Positions 44,757 to 57,112 of a stretch of 64,000 nucleotides of DNA are shown one piece after another; the first letter of the stretch is position 1; the number at the start of each line of letters is the position of its first letter. The stretch lies in assembly GCA_021234155.1 (NCBI GenBank), contig JAJEKV010000140.1, positions 646,858 to 710,857 of the forward strand, in the 5' to 3' direction. The position numbers and the translations under genes were made by a program. The notes beneath the pieces were generated by a model. It was not told the origin of the DNA, did no database searches, and saw only the letters and a program-made list of their open reading frames with translations. The stretch is from Isoetes taiwanensis. Taxonomy: Eukaryota > Streptophyta > Lycopodiopsida > Isoetales > Isoetaceae.

Positions 44757-47700
44757 AAACTCTTCTCTAATTTTATTATGGCGGATGACCGATATGATAG
44801 GCATATGCTTGAATTTGCATATGAGTTTTGTTCATAATAATTTTATGGCCAATTTGCCTTAATGCATAGTGCAATTTTGGCTAAGGGCATCTATAGAGCC
44901 GTTACTGCCAAAATACTAGATGGGCTACTTGCTTATGGCGCCTATTGTCTAATGGCATTTATTTATGTAGAACATCACCATTATGAGACTAAATATAATG
45001 AGAGGTTTAATGGTTTGAATTATGTGAAGTTTATATTCCAATGGTGACACAAAATGATTTTGGACTATATTTAATAAAAGACAAGGTTGTTACTAAGTTT
45101 GAACTTTTATGTTAAATGTGGACCCCATAAAAAATCATGTTACGCTATACTTTTAATAGCGTATATGGCAAAAGATAACTTGTCTATATAAAAAACAAAG
45201 TCTAGACAATGGCCAAAAGCCCTTACATGCTTGGTGAGGTTGCGGCAAAAGAAAACGCCCTTATATGCTTGGAGAGGTTACGGCAAGCCCTAGCTTCTTC
45301 TAATGGTTTATTTAGCAATTTATCGAAAAGATGGTTTTTTCATGTACTATGGTTTTGATGAAAATTCATGCATATTTTTTAGGGCTATTTACCTTTGAGG
45401 TTCTAACGATATATAGAGCCGCCTATGAAATGTTTTTGTGCTCCACCTTGTATACAGTCGGCAGAGCTTTTAGGTGATCCGATTGCATGGTTTCCATGCC
45501 CTCATTGCAGATAGCCGCTCATGCAAAAAAAGGGCCAAGATCCTATGGCGCCAAAATGTCTGTGCAGCAGCTCGGATATAACCTCGACTTCAGAAAACAA
45601 GAAGCTGGAGGTGTTTGAGCAAGCCGATATGCTATTTCTTGATCTGCTATTTCTTGTGTTGCCGAACTAGTAGCAGTTGGTTTCATGTTTCAGGATCTGT
45701 GTTGATGCTATTCAACGAATCTAGCATGATGTCTGATACAAAATGGAGAGGTTTTCACGAAAATATTCTTGAAGATACAAAGCATGCTTTTATGGCAAGA
45801 CACGAATCTAACCTACACGAATACAAATAGAGGTTTGTTCTTTGATTCAAATACTTTCATTGGTGCAAGCCTTAAATGAGCATGACCGATTAGATTAAGC
45901 ATGTCAAAAAGCTAACATTCATAGTGTTGTGGTTTTCATTCATGGCATTATCCAAAAAATCGAATGTTGATAGTGGAGCAGATCGCTATGCTTTCTGTTG
46001 ATACTTCCAGACCAGTTAGAAGTTTGTTATTTGACATTTGGTTGTTCTTCTTATTACTCTTCTTGTCATGTACTCTAGTTATGATTGAACTGTGCTCGCC
46101 TAGCTCAAGGCATCAAGAATCTAGAAGAAGGAAGGTCTAGTTGATTGCAAACGGAGCTCAAGTCCAAAATATGGAAGCCAGCTGTGTTTGAGCTGGTAGT
46201 TTAGATATCAGGAATATTCTACAGGATGTTACGAGCTATTGCTTAAGATATGCAGTCTGATAGGCTCTATAAGTGCTGGCCAATCCTGTACCCAATGTAA
46301 CAGATCTGCTGCTAACAGCTATGCCTTTTGTTCCAGTAATGGAAATCAAGGTAATGAATTATTTTTGCCTTAGAATGCAAATTTTATTTCAAGTAAATGC
46401 CTGTACATGCCATCTCATAATAGGAGGTTGCCATAGAAGTACAGGATAAGTATTTTGGCTGGTGGTGTTGTTGCTGCCCAAATTTCAACATTCTTTATGC
46501 TGTTATCCCAGATTGGGAAGGAGGACTACAAGTTCTGCCAAAGGAATAGCAGTGTTGATTAAGTTCTAAAGCAATGAGAATGCAAGATGGCTTCAAGAAT
46601 CAGGTTTGACTTTCCTATTGTGATTTTATAATCAAGTGGAACATACCCAAGAATGTATTTCGATTTTTTCTAAATGAATACCGTTGATATGTTTATGCTC
46701 AAGAATGTACTATTTTGTGATAACATGAAAAATAATGAAGTATTTAAGGTACACTACTGCTATACATGTTTATTTTGCAATCGCTCTACGATAATAACTA
46801 GTATGGATAACTTAAAAGCTTAATTTGCTATCCTATACGAAGCAACAAGAAATGAGCTTAAAATCTGAATTTTTATGGTTTGAAAGACATGGTAATAGAC
46901 TGATACATGGAAAAGGATTCAAGATAAAATATGTTGCTTAGGTTCTATAAGATATCTATAAAATATGATTCCATTTTCCTTTCTAGTTAATGTCACCTCA
47001 GGGCAAAAGGATACAATTGGTGATCAGTGATAAACTGAGAGACCCAATGTACCTTTTGGCCCTTGCACATTTACCGTTTTCACGCTAATTGTGTATTGAT
47101 TGGGCTGCAGGTACGGGTTCTCTCCTCTAATTGTCTCCATTTTGCTGTTAGAGTTGGCGTTAACTTGGAATTGGAATAGCCGGATCCGTAAGAGATGGAA
47201 CAAGCTGCATTTTGACAGTGAAACAAATAAGATATGTATACAACTGTGTTTTATACAAGATGGCAAGTATACTCTCGTCTTTTATACTCTTTATTTTGTA
47301 CTGATTACTACTGGAAAATTATATGGAAAGCTTTATACATTCTTAAGATTGCTATATGATTTGTTACATCTTGAAATTGACTAGACTGAAAAATAATTAT
47401 TGTGAAATAATCTTTATACATCTATTTTGCTATATGTGATCATAATTCCAACCAAATAAAGGTTACCTTGTGCTGTGGCTTGGGTTTTACCCTTGATGGA
47501 TATGTGGGAAACGTTTACATCTTGAACGAAACTATATTTTTGTATTTATATGCATATATGGTGTAAGTCTAGATGTAAATATGTGAATAAGAAGAAAATG
47601 TGACTTCCATTAGTTAGAGTCTTCTAACTAACACAGCTCCACTTTATTTGGTTGATTCTCTGGTTCATCTTTCTAACTTCACATAGATGGGGTGATGGAC

Positions 47701-48383
47701 TTGAGAATGATTTCAATATCTATGATATTGAAGTTCATATGAGATCTTTTATTTGGGACTAACAATATTCTGTCTCTCATTTCTGATGTACAGAAAAAGA
47801 CTATCTGGATATTGCATCTCTTGGATGCAGGTTATGTGATGGTTGGAGAACCCCATAATTATGATGTTCAGGCTTGATGGATGTTTCGGAATGACCACAA
47901 ATATCCTGTAAGCTTTTATACATCTATTGCTTCAAAAATCGCCTTTGGTCCATTATGCCAAGGCATGTACTTAAGGACTATTGTGCCTTTAGTACATTTA
48001 AACTTTAAATGCTGCCTATGGTCTATTGTGCCAAGGCTTAGAGATTCTGGGTCTATTGAACAGAATACTCTATGTTTCAAGATACTCTATATTATTAAAT
48101 TGCCTTTGGCCCATTGTGCTAAGGCATGTACTTAGGGCCTATTCGGCCTGAAGTACAACTCAAATTTAAATATAGCCTATGGTCCATTGCACAAGGCTTA
48201 GAGATTCTGGGTCTAATGAACAGAATACTCTTATGTTTCAAGATTATAGACAAAATAAGTTACTTTCTTCTGGTGTAAGGAAGTAGGACCCCTCTTTTTA
48301 TAGGGGGGGTCCTACTTTCCTTATAAAAAGAGGTGTCCTACATCCCGAGGGAGGGATTGTGGGAGAAGAAGAAGAAGAAGAAG
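44757..48383. repeat. 3.6-kb tandem unit, copy 1
   Basis: Unit 1 is 3627 bp, from aaactcttctctaatttt to gggattgtgggagaagaag. It lacks a 34-bp segment present in copies 2 and 3 (junction near 44984) and has a slightly longer version of the block near 45480-45515. Small frames inside (45615-45830, 47100-47384, 47881-48135) recur in the other copies. One frame at about 45428-45510 reads CFCAPPC and then WFPCPHC, a possible zinc-ribbon. No complete gene is seen. Confidence 0.93.
48283..48341. repeat. Fold-back hairpin near the end of each 3.6-kb unit
   Basis: gtaggacccctctttttata (48283-48302) pairs with tataaaaagaggtgtcctac (48322-48341) with one mismatch, and an inner aagtaggacccc/ggggtcctactt pairing is an alternative. 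The same structure occurs in copy 2 at about 51940-51999; copy 3 is truncated before it. Confidence 0.8.
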
Positions 48384-51300
48384 AAACTCTTCTCTAATTT
48401 TATTATGGCGGATGACCGATATGATAGGCATATGCTTGAATTTGCATATGAGTTTTGTTCATAATAATTTTATGGCCAATTTGCCTTAATGCATAGTGCA
48501 ATTTTGGCTAAGGGCATCTATAGAGCCGTTACTGCCAAAATACTAGATGGGCTACTTGCTTATGGCGCCTATTGTCTAATGGCATTTATTTATGTAGAAC
48601 ATCACCATTATTTGGTGGTAATCTCACTTATGGAAATTGATTTATGAGACTAAATATAATGAGAGGTTTAATGGTTTGAATTATGTGAAGTTTATATTCC
48701 AATGGTGACACAAAATGATTTTGGACTATATTTAATAAAAGACAAGGTTGTTACTAAGTTTGAACTTTTATGTTAAATGTGGACCCCATAAAAAATCATG
48801 TTACGCTATACTTTTAATAGCGTATATGGCAAAAGATAACTTGTCTATATAAAAAACAAAGTCTAGACAATGGCCAAAAGCCCTTACATGCTTGGTGAGG
48901 TTGCGGCAAAAGAAAACGCCCTTATATGCTTGGAGAGGTTACGGCAAGCCCTAGCTTCTTCTAATGGTTTATTTAGCAATTTATCGAAAAGATGGTTTTT
49001 TCATGTACTATGGTTTTGATGAAAATTCATGCATATTTTTTAGGGCTATTTACCTTTGAGGTTCTAACGATATATAGAGCCGCCTATGAAATGTTTTTGT
49101 GCTCCACCTTGTATACAGTCGGCAGAGCTTTTAGGTGATCCGGTGCATGGTTTCCATGCCTCGCTGCAGTAGCCGCTCATGCAAAAAAAGGGCCAAGATC
49201 CTATGGCGCCAAAATGTCTGTGCAGCAGCTCGAATATAACCTCGACTTCAGAAAACAAGAAGCTGGAGGTGTTTGAGCAAGCCGATATGCTATTTCTTGA
49301 TCTGCTATTTCTTGTGTTGCCGAACTAGTAGCAGTTGGTTTCATGTTTCAGGATCTGTGTTGATGCTATTCAACGAATCTAGCATGATGTCTGATACAAA
49401 ATGGAGAGGTTTTCACGAAAATATTCTTGAAGATACAAAGCATGCTTTTATGGCAAGACACGAATCTAACCTACACGAATACAAATAGAGGTTTGTTCTT
49501 TGATTCAAATACTTTCATTGGTGCAAGCCTTAAATGAGCATGACCGATTAGATTAAGCATGTCAAAAAGCTAACATTCATAGTGTTGTGGTTTTCATTCA
49601 TGGCATTATCCAAAAAATCGAATGTTGATAGTGGAGCAGATCGCTATGCTTTCTGTTGATACTTCTAGACCAGTTAGAAGTTTGTTATTTGACATTTGGT
49701 TGTTCTTCTTATTACTCTTCTTGTCATGTACTCTAGTTATGATTGAACTGTGCTCGCCTAGCTCAAGGCATCAAGAATCTAGAAGAAGGAAGGTCTAGTT
49801 GATTGCAAACGGAGCTCAAGTCCAAAATATGGAAGCCAGCTGTGTTTGAGCTGGTAGTTTAGATATCAGGAATATTCTACAGGATGTTACGAGCTATTGC
49901 TTAAGATATGCAGTCTGATAGGCTCTATAAGTGCTGGCCAATCCTGTACCCAATTTAATAGATCTGCTGCTAACAGCTATGCCTTTTGTTCCAGTAATGG
50001 AAATCAAGGTAATGAATTATTTTTGCCTTAGAATGCAAATTTTATTTCAAGTAAATGCCTGTACATGCCATCTCATAATAGGAGGTTGCCATAGAAGTAT
50101 AGGATAAGTATTTTGGCTGGTGGTGTTGTTGCTGCCCAAATTTCAACATTCTTTATGCTGTTATCCCAGATTGGGAAGGAGGACTACAAGTTCTGCCAAA
50201 GGAATAGCAGTGTTGATTAAGTTCTCAAGCAATGAGAATGCAAGATGGCTTCAAGAATCAGGTTTGACTTTCCTATTGTGATTTTATAATCAAGTGGAAC
50301 ATACCCAAGAATGTATTTCGATTTTTTCTAAATGAATACCGTTGATATGTTTATGCTCAAGAATGTACTATTTTGTGATAACATGAAAAATAATGAAGTA
50401 TTTAAGGTACACTACTGCTATACATGTTTATTTTGCAATCGCTCTACGATAATAACTAGTATGGATAACTTAAAAGCTTAATTTGCTATCCTATACGAAG
50501 CAACAAGAAATGAGCTTAAAATCTGAATTTTTATGGTTTGAAAGACATGGTAATAGACTGATACATGGAAAAGGATTCAAGATAAAATATGTTGCTTAGG
50601 TTCTATAAGATATCTATAAAATATGATTCCATTTTCCTTTCTAGTTAATGTCACCTCAGGGCAAAAGGATACAATTGGTGATCAGTGATAAACTGAGAGA
50701 CCCAATGTACCTTTTGGCCCTTGCACATTTACCGTTTTCACGCTAATTGTGTATTGATTGGCTGCAGGTACGGGTTCTCTCCTCTAATTGTCTCCATTTT
50801 GCTGTTAGAGTTGGCGTTAACTTGGAATTGGAATAGCCGGATCCGTAAGAGATGGAACAAGCTGCATTTTGACAGTGAAACAAATAAGATATGTATACAA
50901 CTGTGTTTTATACAAGATGGCAAGTATACTCTCGTCTTTTATACTCTTTATTTTGTACTGATTACTACTGGAAAATTATATGGAAAGCTTTATACATTCT
51001 TAAGATTGCTATCTGATTTGTTACATCTTGAAATTGACTAGACTGAAAAATAATTATTGTGAAATAATCTTTATACATCTATTTTGCTATATGTGATCAT
51101 AATTCCAACCAAATAAAGGTTACCTTGTGCTGTGGCTTGGGTTTTACCCTTGATGGATATGTGGGAAACGTTTACATCTTGAACGGAACTATATTTTTGT
51201 ATTTATATGCATATATGGTGTAAGTCTAGATGTAAATATGTGAATAAGAAGAAAATGTGACTTCCATTAGTTAGAGTCTTCTAACTAACACAGCTCCACT

Positions 51301-52040
51301 TTATTTGGTTGATTCTCTGGTTCATCTTTCTAACTTCACATAGATGGGGTGATGGACTTGAGAATGATTTCAATATCTATGATATTGAAGTTCATATGAG
51401 ATCTTTTATTTGGGACTAACAATATTCTGTCTCTCATTTCTGATGTACAGAAAAAGACTATCTGGATATTGCATCTCTTGGATGCAGGTTATGTGATGGT
51501 TGGAGAACCCCATAATTATGATGTTCAGGCTTGATGGATGTTTCGGAATGACCACAAATATCCTGTAAGCTTTTATACATCTATTGCTTCAAAAATCGCC
51601 TTTGGTCCATTATGCCAAGGCATGTACTTAAGGACTATTGTGCCTTTAGTACATTTAAACTTTAAATGCTGCCTATGGTCTATTGTGCCAAGGCTTAGAG
51701 ATTCTGGGTCTATTGAACAGAATACTCTATGTTTCAAGATACTCTATATTATTAAATTGCCTTTGGCCCATTGTGCTAAGGCATGTACTTAGGGCCTATT
51801 CGGCCTGAAGTACAACTCAAATTTAAATATAGCCTATGGTCCATTGCACAAGGCTTAGAGATTCTGGGTCTAATGAACAGAATACTCTTATGTTTCAAGA
51901 TTATAGACAAAATAAGTTACTTTCTTCTGGTGTAAGGAAGTAGGACCCCTCTTTTTATAGGGGGGGTCCTACTTTCCTTATAAAAAGAGGTGTCCTACAT
52001 CCCGAGGGAGGGATTGTGGGAGAAGAAGAAGAAGAAGAAG
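48384..52040. repeat. 3.6-kb tandem unit, copy 2
   Basis: Unit 2 is 3657 bp and almost identical to units 1 and 3. It is preceded by a short GAA run. Differences from unit 1 include the 34-bp insertion (about 48612-48645) and ccggtgcatgg in place of ccgattgcatgg (about 49139). It shares both with unit 3, so units 2 and 3 are the closest pair. Confidence 0.95.
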
Positions 52041-54893
52041 AAACTCTTCTCTAATTTTATTATGGCGGATGACCGATATGATAGGCATATGCTTGAATTT
52101 GCATATGAGTTTTGTTCATAATAATTTTATGGCCAATTTGCCTTAATGCATAGTGCAATTTTGGCTAAGGGCATCTATAGAGCCGTTACTGCCAAAATAC
52201 TAGATGGGCTACTTGCTTATGGCGCCTATTGTCTAATGGCATTTATTTATGTAGAACATCACCATTATTTGGTGGTAATCTCACTTATGGAAATTGATTT
52301 ATGAGACTAAATATAATGAGAGGTTTAATGGTTTGAATTATGTGAAGTTTATATTCCAATGGTGACACAAAATGATTTTGGACTATATTTAATAAAAGAC
52401 AAGGTTGTTACTAAGTTTGAACTTTTATGTTAAATGTGGACCCCATAAAAAATCATGTTACGCTATACTTTTAATAGCGTATATGGCAAAAGATAACTTG
52501 TCTATATAAAAAACAAAGTCTAGACAATGGCCAAAAGCCCTTACATGCTTGGTGAGGTTGCGGCAAAAGAAAACGCCCTTATATGCTTGGAGAGGTTACG
52601 GCAAGCCCTAGCTTCTTCTAATGGTTTATTTAGCAATTTATCGAAAAGATGGTTTTTTCATGTACTATGGTTTTGATGAAAATTCATGCATATTTTTTAG
52701 GGCTATTTACCTTTGAGGTTCTAACGATATATAGAGCCGCCTATGAAATGTTTTTGTGCTCCACCTTGTATACAGTCGGCAGAGCTTTTAGGTGATCCGG
52801 TGCATGGTTTCCATGCCTCGCTGCAGTAGCCGCTCATGCAAAAAAAGGGCCAAGATCCTATGGCGCCAAAATGTCTGTGCAGCAGCTCGAATATAACCTC
52901 GACTTCAGAAAACAAGAAGCTGGAGGTGTTTGAGCAAGCCGATATGCTATTTCTTGATCTGCTATTTCTTGTGTTGCCGAACTAGTAGCAGTTGGTTTCA
53001 TGTTTCAGGATCTGTGTTGATGCTATTCAACGAATCTAGCATGATGTCTGATACAAAATGGAGAGGTTTTCACGAAAATATTCTTGAAGATACAAAGCAT
53101 GCTTTTATGGCAAGACACGAATCTAACCTACACGAATACAAATAGAGGTTTGTTCTTTGATTCAAATACTTTCATTGGTGCAAGCCTTAAATGAGCATGA
53201 CCGATTAGATTAAGCATGTCAAAAAGCTAACATTCATAGTGTTGTGGTTTTCATTCATGGCATTATCCAAAAAATCGAATGTTGATAGTGGAGCAGATCG
53301 CTATGCTTTCTGTTGATACTTCTAGACCAGTTAGAAGTTTGTTATTTGACATTTGGTTGTTCTTCTTATTACTCTTCTTGTCATGTACTCTAGTTATGAT
53401 TGAACTGTGCTCGCCTAGCTCATGGCATCAAGAATCTAGAAGAAGGAAGGTCTAGTTGATTGCAAACGGAGCTCAAGTCCAAAATATGGAAGCCAGCTGT
53501 GTTTGAGCTGGTAGTTTAGATATCAGGAATATTCTACAGGATGTTACGAGCTATTGCTTAAGATATGCAGTCTGATAGGCTCTATAAGTGCTGGCCAATC
53601 CTGTACCCAATTTAATAGATCTGCTGCTAACAGCTATGCCTTTTGTTCCAGTAATGGAAATCAAGGTAATGAATTATTTTTGCCTTAGAATGCAAATTTT
53701 ATTTCAAGTAAATGCCTGTACATGCCATCTCATAATAGGAGGTTGCCATAGAAGTATAGGATAAGTATTTTGGCTGGTGGTGTTGTTGCTGCCCAAATTT
53801 CAACATTCTTTATGCTGTTATCCCAGATTGGGAAGGAGGACTACAAGTTCTGCCAAAGGAATAGCAGTGTTGATTAAGTTCTAAAGCAATGAGAATGCAA
53901 GATGGCTTCAAGAATCAGGTTTGACTTTCCTATTGTGATTTTATAATCAAGTGGAACATACCCAAGAATGTATTTCGATTTTTTCTAAATGAATACCGTT
54001 GATATGTTTATGCTCAAGAATGTACTATTTTGTGATAACATGAAAAATAATGAAGTATTTAAGGTACACTATTGCTATACATGTTTATTTTGCAATCGCT
54101 CTACGATAATAACTAGTATGGATAACTTAAAAGCTTAATTTGCTATCCTATACGAAGCAACAAGAAATGAGCTTAAAATCTGAATTTTTATGGTTTGAAA
54201 GACATGGTAATAGACTGATACATGGAAAAGGATTCAAGATAAAATATGTTGCTCAGGTTCTATAAGATATCTATAAAATATGATTCCATTTTCCTTTCTA
54301 GTTAATGTCACCTCAGGGCAAAAGGATACAATTGGTGATCAGTGATAAACTGAGAGACCCAATGTACCTTTTGGCCCTTGCACATTTACCGTTTTCACGC
54401 TAATTGTGTATTGATTGGCTGCAGGTACGGGTTCTCTCCTCTAATTGTCTCCATTTTGCTGTTAGAGTTAGCGTTAACTTGGAATTGGAATAGCCGGATC
54501 CGTAAGAGATGGAACAAGCTGCATTTTGACAGTGAAACAAATAAGATATGTATACAAATGTGTTTTATACAAGATGGCAAGTATACTCTCGTCTTTTATA
54601 CTCTTTATTTTGTACTGATTACTACTGGAAAATTATATGGAAAGCTTTATACATTCTTAAGATTGCTATCTGATTTGTTACATCTTGAAATTGACTAGAC
54701 TGAAAAATAATTATTGTGAAATAATCTTTATACATCTATTTTGCTATATGTGATCATAATTCCAACCAAATAAAGGTTACCCCCAGGCCGTGGCTTGGGT
54801 TTTACCCTTGATGGATATGTGGGAAACGTTTACATCTTGAACGGAACTATATTTTTGTATTTATATGCATATATGGTGTAAGTCTAGATGTAG
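52041..54893. repeat. 3.6-kb tandem unit, copy 3, truncated
   Basis: Unit 3 follows unit 2 for about 2850 bp, then breaks off after agtctagatgta and passes straight into a GAA tract. The last 120 bp carry a small cluster of changes (ttacccccaggccg for ttaccttgtgctg). Confidence 0.93.
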
Positions 54894-55026
54894 AAGAAGA
54901 AGAAGAAGAAGAAGAAGAAGAAGAAGAAGAAGAAGAAGAAGAAGAAGAAGAAGAAGGAGGGAGGAAGGAGGAGGAGGAGGAGGAGGAGGAGGAGGAGGAG
55001 GAGGAGGAGGAGGAGGAGGAGGGGAG
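54894..55026. repeat. (GAA)n and (GGA)n purine tract
   Basis: About 60 bp of GAA repeats are followed by about 65 bp of GGA repeats, giving a purine-only run of roughly 130 bases at the right edge of the triplicated region. Confidence 0.93.
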
Positions 55027-55469
55027 ATAGGAAAGAAAGATTGAATAGAATGAGAAAGTGGTGAAGAAGAAGAAGAAGAAAACGAATAGAAGATTGGAAG
55101 AACGGAAGATTAGAAGGAAGAAACCAATGATTGGAAGATGATTGGAAGAAGAAGGAGGAGGATTCGATTCATACTAATAAGAGGCGAAATAGATTGAAGA
55201 AAAACAAGGATGGAAAGAAGAGGAGGATAGAAATGGGATGGATTGAAAACAAACAAGAAAAAACAAGAAGCCCTAAATCTATCAAACAACAAGCCTAATT
55301 CAAAAATAGAGTTGATTGATCCATTGAAATACCTTTGGATGCTTGCTTGAAGCTTGGAAAGGACCGCAAGGATGATCCGCGCCAAAAATCGCCACGAAAA
55401 ACGCTCCTCCAGCCGCTTAGAACCAAAAAAACTAGGCGGCGGAAAAGCCGGCTCTGTTTTCTGATAAAA
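55027..55469 (-). other. Possible 5' part of a minus-strand CACTA-like gene
   Basis: The minus-strand frame 55385-55110 (91 codons) begins MARIILAVLSKLQASIQRYF and becomes Leu/Ile/Phe-rich. It has no recognised domain. It could be the first exon or leader of the transcript that would read leftwards across the region. Purine-rich repeats on the plus strand bias the composition, so coding status is doubtful. Confidence 0.25.
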
Positions 55470-56310
55470 AGTTACAGACGTCGTTGAACGACGTCGTGAG
55501 GTCGTTTAACGACGTCTGTCATAGTCGTTAAACGACGTCTATAACGACGTCTTTGTGTTAAACGACGTGCCCTTTTTTTTTATTAAGTTATAATTATAAG
55601 TTATTATTATAATTATAATTATTATACAAAGAAGGATTGTTACCCAGTGGAGGGCTGTCATTTATGCAAGAATCTAACTCGTGAAGTCGCTCTTGAACAG
55701 GATGTTGAAAGTCCGGTTTGCCTCCACCTCCGCATACATTTTGTGATAGAAAATGTAGAAATCAAACTCAAATTTTTATCTTTCGACTAACTTAGATGAT
55801 TAAAAAGACTTTTCACCGATGGATGGAGTGCAATATTCGACCGCATAAAGAGAGCGAGAAAAGAGGTGGGCCGTATTTGCGGGAATGACGCCAATGTGTA
55901 TACCGACGTGTCTTTTTTTTTTTATTAAGTTACCAACTTAGATCTATTTGTTTTATTACTTATGTTTTTTATCTATATTGTGGTGGCACAAGATAGACCC
56001 TTCACCTTAATATAACATATCCTACTCACCTTGAATTTCGAAGTTCGAGATATTCAATTTCATTACACTCCATAATGAGTCCATATGAATGTGACCGCCA
56101 CGGCAATTAATTTGTTGTCGATCACCGGATTTGGACAGGTTAAGCTATACCTATTCTAGAGCCCGCCCTATGCTTTCATTTGACGACGTTTTGGTTTATA
56201 ACGACGTGTCTTTTTTAATTAAGTTATTATTATTAGCAATCTTTTTTTTATCGACGCCCGTAATTTTTCGTTGAACGGCGTTTATAACGATGTTTCGGTT
56301 CCCAAACTAA
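55470..56310. repeat. Second ACGACGT-rich block
   Basis: 55472-55570 holds about eight copies of aacgacgt or its complement, including cgttgaacgacgtcgtgaggtcgtttaacgacg in pieces. More scattered copies appear near 56183, 56204 and 56275. This mirrors the block next to the CACTA tip at 39164 and supports one element spanning both. Confidence 0.7.
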
Positions 56311-57112
56311 CGTGTCCTTTTTAAGTTAATATTATTAGCAACTTAGATTTGTTTCATTACTTATGTATTTTATCTATCCTTCTTTATCTATCCACTTAGA
56401 TTTCTCTCCATCCTTGTTTATCTATCCACTTTAATAAACCAGACTTGTGCACCATTGAGCTTCACTTGCATACTTTCATACTAAATCAAGCTTGCCAATC
56501 ACTTGATCCATGATCAGTAGCAAAGGCAAACATATGGCTCACCGGGTTGCTCTTTCTCAAGATACAATCTACACAAGGCATGCCCCCTTATCCCATGCAA
56601 AGCTGCAAGAAGAGCTTCTTTGATTTGCCATATTCTCTCGTGCATGATCACATACAACTTCATATATGGTTGCAGCCTCTTCATAGATTACTGCTAAGGG
56701 TTTTGGACACAGCTTCAGGGTTCAACGACGTCTCACCTTGAATTTCGAAGTTCGAGATATTCAATTTCGCATTACACTCCATAATGAGTCCATATGAATG
56801 TGACCGCCCACGGCAATTAATTTGTTGTCAGTACCGGATTTGGACAGTTAAGCTATACCTATTCTAGAGCCCGCCCTATGCTTTCATTTGACGAACTTTT
56901 GGTTTATATCGACGTGTCCTTTTTTTTAAGTTAATATTATTAGCAACTTAGATTTGTTTCATTGCTTATGTATTTTATCTATTCTTGTTTATGTATCCAC
57001 TTAGATTTCTCTCCATCCTTGTTTATCTATCCACTTTAATAAACCGGACTTGTGCACCATTGAGCTTCACTTGCATACTTTCATACTAAATCAAGCTTGC
57101 CGACCACTTGAC
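56025..57112. repeat. Direct duplication at the right side of the CACTA-like region
   Basis: Copy 1 (56025-56508) and copy 2 (56732-57112) both start ctcaccttgaatttcgaag and end near catactaaatcaagcttgcc. Copy 2 lacks about 100 bp containing cgttgaacggcg. Between them lies a small segment with a 64-codon plus frame of no recognised function. Copy 2 runs directly into the GC-rich array. Confidence 0.85.

Larger units (their letters stand above)
39164..57112 (-). mobile_element. CACTA-type (En/Spm) element region; right end not located
   Basis: The left end reads CACTACAAAACCAAAGCCC directly after CTA, the 3-bp size typical of CACTA target duplications. Comparison with the uninterrupted LTR at 9807-11419 shows the break is exact. 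Dense ACGACGT-type motifs follow, as do the subterminal repeats of CACTA elements. Coding remnants lie on the minus strand (55.4 kb to 40.8 kb). ACGACGT motifs recur at 44.57-44.63 kb and 55.47-56.9 kb, suggesting the other end is near or beyond 57 kb. No inverted GTTTTGTAGTG terminus was found before the window ends, so the right limit given is only the last motif-rich DNA. No TNP2-type transposase was recognised. Confidence 0.6.

Noticed and set aside
44484-44804. Minus-strand poly-Leu ORF
   Set aside because: It is a translation of the (GAA)n tract only.
45615-54698. Identical small ORFs repeated three times as a gene family
   Set aside because: They repeat because the whole 3.6-kb unit is duplicated at DNA level, non-coding parts included. 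Identity therefore does not indicate selection on protein.
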